In this document: positions 10,690 through 23,800 of the stretch, piece by piece
Position numbering within the stretch: the stretch's first letter is position 1
Layout of the letters: each line of letters opens with the position of its first letter
Assembly (NCBI RefSeq): GCF_011386835.1
Contig: NC_088809.1
Location: 1,178,001-1,242,000, forward strand
DNA from: Chrysemys picta bellii
Taxonomy: Eukaryota > Chordata > Testudines > Emydidae
DNA: 64,000 bases
Direction: 5' to 3'
Notes under the pieces: model-generated
Told to the model about the DNA's origin: nothing
The model's input: only the letters and a program-made list of their open reading frames with translations
Database searches by the model: none
Made by a program: the position numbers and the translations under genes

Positions 10690-11084
10690 TAAAACGGATA
10701 TGATAAACATGAGAAAAGGGTTAGAAAACCTGACCCAAGGGAAGGTAAAAAAAACGGGGCACTTTAGTCTTGAGAAAAGACGATGGAGGGGGGCCCTGAT
10801 GACAGTCTTTCATATGTTCAGGGCAGATATAAAGAGGTGTCTGATCGATGGTTGTCTGTGTCCACTGCAGGTAGAACAAGAAGTAACCAGCTAAATCTGC
10901 AGCTTAGATATTAGCAAAACTCTCGGACTCTAAGGGGAGTTGAGCATTTCCAAGGGAGGGTGTGGCATCTAAGAGCAGGTTGGACAAACTCGGGTCAGGG
11001 CTGGTCTAGGGTTACTTGTCCTGCCTCAGCGCAGGGGGCTGGACTCGAGGTCCCTTCCAGCCCGACATGTCCGTGATTCTCTGA
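10690..11084 (+). mobile_element. CR1 LINE 3' end fragment
   Basis: Contains the end of CR1 ORF2 in decayed form (TTAGTCTTGAGAAAAGACG, then a CR1-type 3' UTR with GGTCCCTTCCAGCC) and ends near GTGATTCTCTGAG, the usual CR1 tail. The same segment occurs at 31597-32027. Confidence 0.85.
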
Positions 11085-11766
11085 GTTGGCGTCTCCCCGT
11101 TGGGTAGATGAGCCGGACTGAAAGTTGGTACATTGTTGTAAGGAGAGGTCTAGCCTGTGCCTCTCCTGGCGAGCCTGGCCCCCGAGTTTCGTGGGCAGAG
11201 CCAGTCAGCGATGCCCATTTCCTGAGCAAAGCAAACGGGAGCCTCTCCAGCCACCCAGGGTAACGCAAGTGGAACCCGCAGCAGGGATCTAAGCAAAGGC
11301 ACAAGGCATCCTGATCTCTGCGGCTGCCCCCCGTTCGTCCAGGGTAGGGGAGCCCCACAGGAGCGTCCTGCTGCCTGGACATTGACACAGGCAATCGACC
11401 GCACTCAGCTAAGTGGGCTCTCTCCTCTTTCAGGCTGCAAGGCCCGTCACCCTGATCAGGGAGAGCTGATGAAATGCCCTGCACATAGGAGCTGCTCAGC
11501 GAGGACAGGGGCAGGGGGCAGCCCGGAGACCTGCCTGTCAGGCAGCGTAGAGCCAAGAGTAACTGGCCAGACTAAGGCTCTGATCTAGGTCCTCTCCCAG
11601 CTGCAGAGTGCATTGGGTGTAGGTGGAAGCTGAGGTCACATCCAGAGCCCCAGCCTGCTGCTGTCACAACCCCCCAAGAAAGAAAACAAGAATTCTGGGC
11701 TTGGCAGGGAAAGCAAGAGGGATGGAAAAGCAAAAGGTTAATAATTTAACTGACTAGCGAGCCCCT
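11085..11766. other. Intergenic stretch, nothing recognised
   Basis: No gene seen. At 11736-11750 GGTTAATAATTTAAC comes within one inserted base of the HNF1 palindrome. It lies 3.9 kb upstream of VTN and may be chance. Confidence 0.4.
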
Positions 11767-12585
11767 GTGGACGGGGACACACGCAAACACCATCCCCTAG
11801 GGAGGCTCATGCACCAACTATCACCTCCCAGTGACACGCGCACACACACCAACTACCTCCCCCAGGGACAGGTTCACACACCAACTACCACCCCTCAGCG
11901 ACACGTGCACACACCAACTACCACCCCCCCAGCGACACGCGCACACACACCAACTACCACCCCCAGCAACACGCGCACACACCAGCTACCCCCCCCCCCC
12001 AGAGACAAATAGGCCCACACCAGCTACCCCGCCCCAGGGACACGCGCACACACCAACTACCACCCCCCAGCAACACGCATACACACCAGCTACCCACCCC
12101 CCAGGGACACGTGCACACACCACCTACCTCCCCCCCCAGGGACACACACACACACCAACTACCACCTCCCAGTGACACGCGCACACACACCAACTACCAC
12201 CCCCAGGGACAGGTTCACACACCAACTACCACCCCCAGGGACATGCGCACACACCAGCTACCCCCCCCAGGGACACGCGCACACACCAGCTACCCCCCCC
12301 AGGGACACGCGCACACACCAGCTACCCCCCCCGGGACACGCGCACACACCAACTACCACCCCCCAGCAACATGCGCACACACCAACTACCACCCCCCAGC
12401 AACACGCGCACACACCAGCTACCCACCCCCCAGGGACACGCGCACACACCAACTACCACCCCCCCAGCGACACGCGCACACACCAGCTACCCACCCCCCC
12501 AGCGACACGCGCACACACCAACTACCGCCCCCCAGCGACACGCGCACACACCAGCTATCCACCCCCAGGGACACGCGGGCGCACC
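11767..12585. repeat. Tandem array, ~32 bp unit
   Basis: About 25 copies of a unit built from ACACGCGCACACACCA plus ACTACC or GCTACC and a run of C, with spacing of 32 to about 36 bases. Runs of C vary in length. It lies in the VTN-SARM1 spacer. All open frames here are periodic His/Thr/Pro repeats caused by the array. Confidence 0.95.
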
Positions 12586-13620
12586 GAGGGAGGCTCACTA
12601 CGGTGGGTAGCCCCTTTGCTCTGTGGACTCCTAGCTAAATGAACTCTTGCTAGCACTGGGTAGAAATCATGGGCTAGGAAACTCCTTACGGCTTTGCAGG
12701 CTCTGCACTCAGCGTCTCCTGGAGGCCTGGGCCAGTCAGATCCCGTTGGTTACTGTCCCCTGGTACAAGATAACGGCCCTTTCCTGGGACAGCCCCCGGC
12801 TCTGTCCATCCACGCAGGTGCAGAGAGGGTTACCACTGGCTGCTACGGCACCAAAACAGCAACTTGGATTTAAGTCTCAGGCTGAGATGGCTGCGGCTTG
12901 GCTCTGGTGCAAAGGGTTTTCATGGCTCTTTTCAGTGTGTTTGGCCTGTGTGCCTGTCTGGGTTAGGTAACAAAAGGAGGTACCAGGCCAAATCCTGCTT
13001 ATAGCTACCCTGGGATAATCCTGAGCCAATAGAGTCACCCTGATCTACACCACTCTGCACGAGGACAGCTTGGCCCAGTAGCAAACGGACGCCGAGAACT
13101 GTCCCCGGGGCTGGGACCGGCAGCCAGGGCGACTCACCCAACCATGTGGAGAAGGAACGAAGCAGCAAACGGCAGCGCTGGACGGGAGGCTGCCTGCACC
13201 CCTGCACCTCGCTCTGCAATGCGCCAGCCAAGAGCTGCTGTGACCTGGGCCTGCGGCAGCCACTTGCAGCGTCGTGGGGGCTTCAGAGGAGGGAGGGAAA
13301 GGCAAGTGTGCGCTGCTGCCTCCTGCTCTGCCCAGGCCCCAGGGGCAGCACGCGACCCCCACTCCCCCCGTGAGCCCCGCCCTGCTGATTGCACATGGGG
13401 TGAGACTGTCACTGGCCAGCACCCTCGGCCGGGGGCCAGGCAGGGCTCCCTCAGGCTGCCCGCCCCATCTCGGAGGAGCGTGGCTGCAAGGGTGGCCAAA
13501 GGAGACTCGGAAGGAATGAACTGTCTGCCCCCAGGGCCTGAGAGAGGAGACGACAGAGCTCTGGGAAGGGCTCTCGGGATAGGTGGCAATAGAAGGGAGG
13601 GTCTGAGGGAGATACGGGGG
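12586..13620. other. Intergenic stretch, nothing recognised
   Basis: GC-rich between ~13100 and 13600 with overlapping open frames on both strands, which is what GC-rich sequence gives by chance. No recognisable protein or repeat. Confidence 0.45.
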
Positions 13621-13790
13621 GGACGGGACCTGGGGCTTAGGGTGGACCAGGTGGGGGGGCTGAGAGGGGGGGTCAGGGTGGACCAGGTGGGGGGTAGAGG
13701 GGGACTCAGGGTGGATCAGCTGGGGGGGCTCAGGATGGATCAGCTGGGGGGGTAGAGGAAGGCTCAGGGTGGATCAGCTCCGGGGGCAGA
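13621..13790. repeat. G-rich minisatellite upstream of SARM1
   Basis: Tandem variants of CAGGGTGGATCAGCTGGG and CAGGGTGGACCAGGTGGG spaced by G-runs and AGAGGGG. Could fold into G-quadruplexes. It lies 600-800 bases upstream of the SARM1 start codon. Confidence 0.8.
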
Positions 13791-14406
13791 GGGGGTTCTG
13801 GGTGAGCAGGGCCTGAGGGGAAGGCTGCCATCCCTGCTCAGTGGATTGCTAGAGCATCTCTGGTGGCAGCAGGAGGAGGGGATGTTGTTGTCATGGGGAC
13901 AGATCCTCCTTGTAGGGGCGGGACCTGAGATGGGTGACATCACCCCCAGGGGACGTGGGAGGATGCGGAACCGGAACCGACAGCAGTGCCTGGAGCAGGC
14001 AGTGCAGACAGCAGCTGCCATTCACTCACCTGGTCCTGAGCGCTCTGCATCCCGGCAGCGGCAACAGCATCCGGGTCTGGGAGGGGAGAAGAGCTGGCAC
14101 ACACTAAGCACTGCAGCTGGTAGCCAGCCCAGCTCCACCCTTCCTCCTCCTGCCATTCCAGCCTCCTTCCCCCAGCCTCCACCCGCTTTGTTCTCCATCC
14201 CTCCCCTCCTCCATCTCCCCTCTGCTGCAAGGAGCATCTTCCGCTCTCGCCCCTCCGAGGGCACCAGGCCGTGCAGCCGCTGGCCTGCCCAGGGGCCCGT
14301 GCACAGCGCTTTGCAGCTAACTTCGTGCCCTCCAGGACGAGTCCCAGGCCAAGGCTCCCGTCCCCTACCGTGGAGGCTGAGCTGGGATGCTGCTCTAGGG
14401 GTGCCC

Positions 14407-14861
14407 ATGGTTCTCACCCTGCTCGTCTCCATCTATAAACTGTGCCGTTTTTTTGCCATGTCCAGTTCGGAGAGGGTGTTGGTGCCTGAGTACATGAGCC
14501 ATGCGTGCTTGTGGTCCGGGGCGGGGGCTGCCTGCAACCACCGAGAAGTGTCCCCTGGGGTGAGCACGGATGTCCAGGTGGCTCTGGATCGGATCCTCCC
14601 TGACCTGCACCTGGCCATTTCCTCCATGAAGCAGGCAGTCAACCCCGAGGATCTCAGGAAGGGGATCGCAGAGATCTTCCAGCTGGTGGAGGAAGCCTGG
14701 GTGATGCCCACCCTGGGGAGAGATGTGGCCAAAGCTCTGTGTGATGTGATCCGCCTGGAGGGGGGCCTGGACCTGCTGCTGAACCTGCTCCAGGCAACAG
14801 AGCTGGAAACCAAGTGCCAGGCTAGCAAACTCCTGGAGCAGATCCTGGTGGCAGAAAACAG
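14407..14861 (+). CDS. SARM1: SARM1 exon 1: leader and first ARM repeats
   Basis: 151 codons plus two bases. Leader [20 protein letters not shown] matches the mammalian start closely. The segment [19 protein letters not shown] carries the NAD+-contacting Trp and Arg. Ends QILVAEN before GTGAGT. Confidence 0.96.
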
Positions 14862-17800
14862 GTGAGTCTGCAAAGGGCCCACACCCTGCAGAGCCCTGCC
14901 CCCAGCACACCCCCACACAGCCCTCCTCCCAGTGCCCCACACAGAGACCTCCCCCAGCACCTTATTATTAAGCTTTTGCTTTTCCACCTCTCTTGCTTTC
15001 CCTGCCACACACCCATCTGCCCAAGGGCCCCGGCACCCCTCCCTTCTGTTGCGGACTGTGATGAGCTCTGGGCTGCAGGCTCCCGGGGCAGGGCGTAGAT
15101 AGAGTCATTCACACAAACAGGTGACTCCAGCAGCATGTTCCGTTTGTGTGTCACACGTTTGGGGTCTTTGTCACACCTGGCGTCCCCCGTTCAGGCCTCG
15201 GCAGTGAGGGGGACGTACCCTTTGGGAGCCGGCTCAGGGCAGAGGCTGCCCAGCGTGCTCGGTAGCTGAGGATAATGAACCATGGTTACAATGGTCATGC
15301 CTAGGGCCCCCCATTGCCCCACCGTGCTAGGTGCTGTACAGAGGGATGGGCCAGTGGATTTGACCAGAAGGCCCTAAAGGCTGGGGAGGTGGCAGCCATG
15401 AAAGAGGGGCTGAGGCAAAGTCCAAGGGACTCGCTGCTTGGGTCAGAGCTCTGGCTGGGAGGTGTGTTCAGTAACACAGAGGGCATGCAAGCCTCCGGCT
15501 CCCTGAGCTCCCAGAGCAAAGTTCCTCTGCCCCTCAGGATGACGCTCCCTAGCTGGGGATCTTAGCAGGGCGAGGGAGAGAACTTCCTCCAGGAGGGTCT
15601 CTGAGGGCTGTGCTCGAGAATTAGACTCTTCTGCTGGCCCGGCAGACAAGTGGTTAGTGATATGTGTATTCTCCAGCATAGGGATGGGAGCGTGTGTGTG
15701 TATAGGGTCTAGGACAGCTTGGATTTTCCCTTCTCTAAGTGTGTGCACTCAGATCTCTGCCCCCTTGAGACTGTCAGCTCCTTGGGGTGGCGCTGTGCTG
15801 TCCCCCACATCTGTGCACCCCTGCGCATCCACTGCATCACCAGGGATCATGCGTTCATTGGGACGAGTCACCCCAACGAGTGAAGCTTCTACTCCCGCTG
15901 ACACTTGCTAGCACACTCTGGCTGTCGGAGCTACAGGTCCAAATGCTCAGAACACGTCCCAGGCTCAGCTACCCGGGTCTCGCAGTTCTCAGCCCTCGGC
16001 GGAAGTAGGCAGGGAGACGAGGACTTCTGCCCCTGACATCCATAGGAACCAGCTCAGGCACCTCTTGTATGGGCCAATGCACGTCCTTGGGTTGGGTCTG
16101 ACAGCTCCCTCCAGCCCTCCTGCTTGGATGAAATGAGACCTGCCCTCCATACTCAGTCACACAGCTCTGCCTGCTCACTCGTCTAGCTGAGCACAGGTTT
16201 CTGGAGCAGGCAGCACAGAGGGCAGGTTAGTGCCTGGATGAGTTTTGTCACGGTCCTCTCTTGCTGCAGCCTCTCTCTGGGCTGGGCTGTGATATCATCT
16301 CCCGCAGGGTGCGTCTCATCACAGCCAGTGAGCTCAGCCTGCTAGCGCATCCCAGTGTGCTAGACGCTGCGCCAGAGCCGCTCTCCTTGTCCCCAGGACA
16401 CTGAGTGGCTGGGGCCGGGGCAGGTGGTTCAAAGCCCTAACTCCCTGCGAGTTCAGTATGTTCTTGGCCCAAGCCCCGGTGGCAGTGCTGCAGATGACAG
16501 GACCATGGGCCGGCAGCTTCACCCAGACTCAGCCCATCTACCCCGAACTCTAGCGTAGGGTGACCAGATCACACAGGTGAAATATCGGGACGCGGGGGGG
16601 AGAGAGGGGCTGAGAAGAAAAATAAAAACAGCCGCCGGAGCTCCACGCCCTGCCCCCCCCCACCAGCTTGCCTCCACTCCATCTCCACCTCCCCCCTCCC
16701 TCCAGCGCTTGTGCCGCCATACAGCTGATCAGCGCAAGCCTGGGAGGGAGGGGGGAGGAGGAGGAATGCGGCGTGCTTGGGGAAGAGGCGGGGCCAGGGC
16801 GGGGATTTGGGGAGGGGTCCAATGGGGCAGTGAGGGGGCAGGGCTGGGGGCGCGGGGCCAGGGCGGGGATTTGGGGAGGGGTCCAATGGGGCAGTGAGGG
16901 GGCAGGGCTGGGGGCGCGGGGCCAGGGCGGGGATTTGGGGAGGGGTCCAATGGGGCAGTGAGGGGGCAGGGCTGTGGGCGCGGGGCCAGGGCGGGGATTT
17001 GGGGAGGGGTCCAATGGGGCAGTGAGGGGGCAGGGCTGGGGGCGCGGGGCCAGGGCGGGGATTTGGGGAGGGATCCAATGGGAGAAGGAGGGGGCGGAGT
17101 CGGGGCGGGGGGGGGCGCGCGAGCTCCCTCCAGGCTCCGCTCCGCCTGTGAGCCGAGGCAAAATATCAGGACAATTCGGCTCCCGACCGAAGGTAGGTTG
17201 GGACGCGGGACAAATAAGCAAATATCAGGACAGTCCCGATAAAATCCGGACGTCTGGTCACCCTACTCTAGCGGTTCCCTCCTGGCTGCTGGCATTGGCC
17301 TTTCTGCCCCGTCTGTGAGCTAGGCTGTTGGTTTCTCTGGTTCCCTACCAATTATCCCCACATCCTTTCCCTGACCCCTGTGCTGGCTGCCCAGAGTCCC
17401 AAGCCTGGTTCCTTGCTCCCAGACTGGACTATATCTGCTCTCGCCTGTTCTGGACAATGCAAACCTAGGGTCTTGGACCCTGCGCGGAGGAGGCCGAGGC
17501 AGGAAGACTCTGCAATCTGACCTGAACTTCTTGTTTTAATGGTTCCTGCAAACCTGACAGTCACGTCGTCTAGCCCACCAGTCCTGTCAGCTGCCCCACA
17601 TGGCAGCTCACTCCAGCTTGGACATTTTCATCCACAATTCCCCTTCCTCTCCTGGTCTCCAGCAGGTTTCGACCCAGCCGCCGTTCTGCCTCCTTTTCCA
17701 GGACTCAATGCCTGAGCCACTGTGCTCTGCACGCACCCTCAGCTCCTGCCTGCTAGGGTGGCACTGCGTCCAGGCACCAGCAGGTAGTTGAGACGGACAC

Positions 17801-20800
17801 TGCCTTGACTGTGCAGCTGAGGAGACGCAGAGCTCCCACCACCGCGGGTCTGCACAGCTGGGTGTCCAAAGAGGCTGCCACCGACGGTCAGGACTCACTT
17901 TTCTAGGACAGGAACGGAGGCAGAAGGATTCATGCTTAGAAGGTGAATGCACGAGGCACGTTCTTTGCACACGCATCTGTGTGTGAGCGTAGTGGGACTC
18001 GTTGCTGTCGGGGAACGGCTGTAATGTGCACGTTCAGCGCAGGAGCAGGGGACATTTCTGAGGGCAAGGTCTCTGCAAACGCTGCTTGGTGCAAGTATCG
18101 ATCAGCACGTACTGCAGCTGGCCCTGCTATGGGGTCTGGGGCTCATCCAAATTTACAGCCTATTCTGCCCCCTCCACTGCGCCCAGTGGTAACAGCGGGG
18201 CCCAGAGAGGCAAAGAGGTTAATGAAGAGAATGCATTAGGATGTCATTAACATGGGAGGAAACGTCAGCTCAGAGAGTTTGAATTCAGCCCCTCGGTTCC
18301 TGGCAAGAGGGAGCGGCCGTTTGGCCCCAGAACCACACGTTCTGCATCTGGGCCAGGAGACAAGTCTGTTCATTCTGTTCCCAGCCAGACCCCTTGCTGC
18401 AGTCTAGCAGGCTGTGCTCTGCCCCTAGCAAATGCAGGCTTGGAGGGTCATTGAGCCCAGAACCCCATGGGGGTGAGACCCAGGTACCCCTCCCCCCAGC
18501 ATTCCCAGGCTGAACACTGAGCCGCAGCACTTCACACTAAACTCAGGTTCTCAGCCTGGTTCCTGCCATGGCCGCACAAGCTGCCAGGTGCAGCCGCTCC
18601 TACCCAGAATCCTTTGCAATGATTCCCATGCTGCAACAAGCTCCGTCTGACAGTGCCCTGCCCTAGCCAGAGATGCGGAGAATCTCCGAGCCCCTGGTGA
18701 GCCTGGAGCCTGGGTGGAAGGGCCTGGACTCTGGACCCCAGCCCCAGGCTGAGTGTTTTCCAGAGCTATCTGAGTGGTTGCTGTCCGATTTAGCCCAAGG
18801 TCACTGTGAGCAGCACAGAGAACAGGAGTTCCCAGAACCACCCATCTCACCTGCACTGAGGGGAAAGAGGGGCTGCCTGCATTGCATCCCTCGAATTTGG
18901 CAGACAGAGACTTTGCTGACCCTCCAGCCCACCCCTCTGTGGGCTTTGTGGGCCAGAAACGCAGTGGTTTGTCCCAGCCACTGCCTGGAGCTGTGATCAA
19001 TACTGACTGCTCTAGCGCCCCAGCCACGCTTGTACTGGACCTGCACTCCGCATTAGCCTGTTGGTGGCATGGTGCAGAGGCCCCACGCACTCTGTCACAA
19101 CCTGGCCAGACACCGGTCTGCTGGGAGGGGCCCCACCACTTGTACTGGAGCTGCGTGGCACCCTGGCACTGTTTCTAGCTCTGGGTCTCTAGGGCTTACT
19201 CCCAGCTTCCGGTCTCTTGTCCGAGCCCTTCCTTAGGATGAGGGTCTCCATAGTCCTGTTGCCCCAGACCCTGGAACCAGCCGCCCCGGGTGCTTCCACA
19301 CGCTCTCCCAGAGCGCTGGGCTCCTGGTTTAACCCCTTCAGGGACAATGGGACAGGGATGCAAGGAGCTTCCTAACCCCATCGACTTTACTCCAAGAGCA
19401 CTAGACGGCTACAGATCTTTGCAAATAACCAAAATCCCGACCCTCCATTCCCACCCCACCAATCTGATCCCTCACCTCCTGGGAGACCAAGGACTGGTCA
19501 GCGTTTCCAGCTGGGGAGAGTCCCTCCGCCCCCCCCCACCCCCAGCCAGTGCCTCTAGCATGTCATGATGGGTGGCTAAATACAGTCTCTGTTTGCCATG
19601 TGGCCAGACGGAGAAAGTCCATCTCCTTCCCCCAGTCAGACGTCTGCACACACAATTCATTGTTCCTTGGGCCAGCTGTCAGTTGTGATGGCCCCAGATT
19701 GCTTGTCACGACTTCTCAGTCACAGTCATTCAGATCAGCGTCCAGGACTTTTCTGGGCTGGGCACCTGGTTGGACTGCGGCCTAACAGACCATGTTCTCG
19801 TGGGCACAACCAGAACCGGGGACAGGCTAAGGACAAGGAGACAGTGGCGCTTACAGTTTACTACGACATATGCCTTCCACCCCCATCACATGCTACACAG
19901 TTCCTGGACAGACATCAGAAGTGAGTCATGGGCACGAGCTGTGGGCCCCAGCAGGACACGCCCCAAGTAACCCATCCCTAGTCAGGGTACTGGGAAGCAA
20001 GGAGGCTCTGTGACGTGGCGAGAAAGCCCCTGGACAAGCACTGGAGATCTGGCTGGGGAGCAAGTGTCGCTACCAGAGGCTGCTCCCAGCTTTCATCGAG
20101 CGAACGCCCCCCTTGGGCTCAGAGGCAAGTGAGAAGGGAAACAAGAAGCACAGACAGGAACAGGGCCGGCTCCAGGCACCAGCTTCTCAAGCAGGTGCTT
20201 GGGGCGGCCGCTCTGGAGAGGGGCGGCAGGTCCAGGTATTCAGCGGCAATTCGGCGGAGGGTCCGTCACTCCGCCTGGGAGTGAAGGACCTCCCGCCGAA
20301 TTGCCGCCGCAGATCGCGACTTTTTTTTTGGCTGCTTGGGGCGGCCAAAACCCTGGAGCCGGCCCTGGGCAGGAAACAGGCCTGCAAAGCACAAACTCAA
20401 GAGCCTTTGAATAAGGGCCTGGCTGGCGGTACCACAATGGCCTGGAGCAGAGAGCCAAACCGCAGCAAACCTGGTGCTCTAGGGAGCTGGGATGAGGCTG
20501 ACGGACAGAGAGGGCTTTGCCGAGGGTTGTAACCACCTGTGCCAGTCAAACGGACAGAACCAGCTGAGGAACACGTGCAGGAGCATGAGAAGTGTAACCG
20601 TGTCTGTAGGCCCCAGGGGAGCGTGTCCTTACGCATTCCTGCTCACAGTGGGGACAGCGAATCATGGACAATCCAGCTAACATGTCAGGGGAAGGGAGTG
20701 TGGGACTCTGCTCTCGTGTGTGTCTATCGGTCTCTCTCCCGTTAACTCCAGGGCGACTCTAGACCACTTCCAGAGCATTAACAGAGCTGGGCACAATGGG

Positions 20801-23800
20801 CCCGACTGGGTTCTGAGGACCCATGAAGAAGGTTTGAATCTATGGAGCAGGGAGATGGCTGATGGTTGGTGGGAGCTTTGCTGAGAAGATGGGGAAGGCT
20901 GGAGGATTTTAGGGACAAGCCTCATTAGGGGAGGGGAGTCAGGTGAGGTGTAAACCAGGAAATTCACTTGCTGCTCATGTGATGGCCTGGGATGGTATCC
21001 CTTGGGAGCTGGGTCTCTGGGTCATGCTTCCTCAGGGGGATCCAGGTGCTCTCTGGATCCAAGAGGATTTGTAAGGCTCTTCAGGCATGAGAACAAAGTG
21101 GTTCTTTAGTACCAGCCCTGTATGTATCTAGCCACACTATGGAGGGGCAGGTATCCTGGCAGCCAGTCTACACGGGAGACAGCATTCTGCCATCTGTGCC
21201 CCTTGGAGCCATTCCACTGCCAATAGAAACCTCTGTCCCTCCTGGGGCACATACCGGTCTCTTAGTGTCATGTAAAAGTGATGGGTTCAGTCTCTGGTTG
21301 CCCTGGCGCTGCCATTCTCTTTGATTTCATCCCTGCTTCTCTTTCACCCAGGGACCGGATTGCCCGGATTGGGCTGGGAGTAATCCTGAATTTGACCAAG
21401 GAGCGAGACAGCCCCCAGGTGGCACGCAGCCTCTCAGGTATCCTGGAGCACATGTTCAAACACACTGAGGAGACCTGTTTCCAGCTCATTTCTGACGGGG
21501 GCCTGGATGCCATCCTCTACTGGTGCCGCTGGACCGACCTCGTTGTACTGCGTCACTGCGCCATGGCCCTGGCCAACTGCGCCATGTACGGCGGGCAAGC
21601 CAACCAGCGGCTGATGATCGAGAAGAACACGGCAGAGTGGCTCTTCCCACTGGTGTTCTCCAAAGATGACGAGCTGATCCGCCTGCACGCATGCCTGGCC
21701 ATCACAGTGCTGGCCACCAACAAAGAGATCGAGAAAGAGGTGGAGCGGTCGGGGACCTTGGCGCTGGTGGAGCCCTTCATCGCCTCTCTGGACCCGGAGC
21801 GGTTTGCATGCGACTTGCTGGACAGCAGTGACAACAGTCAGGGAAGGACAGCAAAGGACCTGCAGCATCTGGTGCCCTTGCTGGACAGCTCGCGGCTGGA
21901 GGCGCAGTGCATTGCTCTCTTCTACCTGTGCATAGAGGCCGCCATCAAAGCCAGGCAGAAGAAAACCAAGGTATGGCTGGGTTTGGGGAGGCAGGGTTAC
22001 CTGGGACAAGTAGATGTGGGAGGAGGAGGGGCACTGAGGTTGCATCCAAGCAGCCCTGCAGCCTCTGGGAAATGGGGCATCGCTTGCTCCCCCTGTGTGC
22101 TCACAGTTCTGCCTATTAGGGTGCTGTGGTAGTCCTGAAATGCCCATGTGCCAGGATTGCGCAGCATGAACCAGCGGGAAGGCACTCGGGGAAACAAGGA
22201 TGTGATGGCTCCTGCTCTTCTGTGCCCAGATTTTCAGTGAAATTGGGGCTGCCCAGAGCCTGAAAAGGATAGTGTGTTACTCCACCAACACCACCGCCTC
22301 GTCGCTGGCCAAGAAGGCGCTGCGCATGATGGGTGAGGAGGTGCCTCGACGGATCCTGCCCACCGTCTCCAGCTGGAAACCCATCGAGGTGCAGACGTGG
22401 CTGCAACAGACTGGATTCAACAAATACTGCCAGAGCTTCCTGGTAGGGCCATGCTTGCGGGGAAAAGGGCAATGGAAAGGCCCTTTGCTGGGAACACACA
22501 AAGAACCCACCTTGTAACTGTCTGTAATAAGGAACCCTATAGATCCAACGTCACCCAGAGCAATGGAGCAATTCATGGCCACTGCCACTCCAGGGCAACG
22601 TCTCCACCTGGCACCTTCAGCCTTGAGGAGAGCTAGACGGGACTAGGCCCGTGTCTTGTCTCACCAGTGCTGCAAGCCCCAGAGCAGGAGGCCAGCCCTC
22701 CATCCTCATGCACGGCCATCCCAGGGCAGAATCCTGCCTGATCACAGCTGGGGCAATAGGCCGCCGTGTGTCACGTCTCACCCAGACCCGATAGCCAGAG
22801 CACGCTGGAATCACAGAGCAGGAGTGTGGAGGGAGAGGCTGTCGACGAGCAGTCCCATCTCTGGATGGCAAAGAGAATGGCTTAGGGCACCGGAGCTGCC
22901 TGTGAGCCCCCATGTGGAGCTGCCCACCGTGCACTGCATGAGCATCTCATCCATGCCCCTAGGCTGAGTCTCCTCCCTGGCTCAGGGCTCCATGTGCATT
23001 GTGCAGCAGGCCTTGGTGGGCTGCTCTGACACCTCCTCTCTTGGCAGGAGCATGAGGTGGATGGGGACTTGCTGCTGCGACTGACGGAGACGGATCTGCG
23101 GGAAGATCTGGGGATGGCCTCTAGCATCATCCGGAAGAGGTAGGACCCTTGTGTCCAACAGCAGTCGCTGCAGAGACAAGTGGGAGAGTCCAGGGCAAAG
23201 CCCTTCGACTCTCCCCTCCGTTCCCTGCTGTGACAGGAGCACCAGAGGCAGCTGCCTCTGACCTCACACTGGGAGAGGCTGGGCTCTTGGGGAGGGATAG
23301 CTCAGTGGTTTGAGCATTGGCCTGCTAAAGCCAGGGTTGTGAGTTCAATCCTTGAGGGGGCCATTTAGGGAGCTGGGGCAAAAATCAGTCTGGGGATTGG
23401 TCCTGCTTTGAGCAGGGGGGTTGGACTAGATGACCTCCTGAGGTCCCTTCCAACCCTGATATTCTATGAACTCTGAGGTTCTACTGTACACAAAATGGAC
23501 CTAGAGAAACCACCAAAGGCCCTGTGTCCAGCTGTGACTCCATCCTGCTGCCGGGGGAGTTCTCACAAGGTGGCCAATGCCACAGGGAGTGGCTGGATGG
23601 GAGGGGGAGGGGCTCTTCTCAGCACAGGAACTGGGCTGGGGCCTGTGTGCTACTCAGAAAGCTGCAGACTGACCCTGGATTCTGCTCCCCTGGCTGCAGG
23701 TCCTGCCCCTTCACGTCTCAATGCAGAGATGTTCCATCAATCAATCATCTGTCTGTCTGTCCATCTCTTTCATGCTCCCTTCACCACAGCATCTGGGCAC

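Larger units (their letters stand above)
14862..21351 (+). other. SARM1 intron 1
   Basis: 6.5 kb with no coding pattern of its own. Contains two hAT-type elements (16556-17265 and 20161-20367) and worn fragments of an old repeat at ~15296-15350 and ~16326-16410, recognisable by the phrase GTGCTAGGTGCTGTACAG. Confidence 0.7.

Noticed and set aside
11767..12585. CRISPR-like array
   Set aside because: The 'spacers' are not unique sequences but variants of the same unit, and the context is a vertebrate genome.
11767..12642. Long open frames on both strands rich in His, Thr and Pro
   Set aside because: They follow the ~32 bp tandem array exactly and appear in several frames at once.
16550..17318. 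Pro- and Gly-rich proteins of 100-220 codons
   Set aside because: Artefacts of the 64 bp repeat inside a hAT-type element.
23286..23360. A tRNA gene
   Set aside because: A and B boxes are present, but the sequence does not close a cloverleaf and continues into a CR1-like tail: a SINE.
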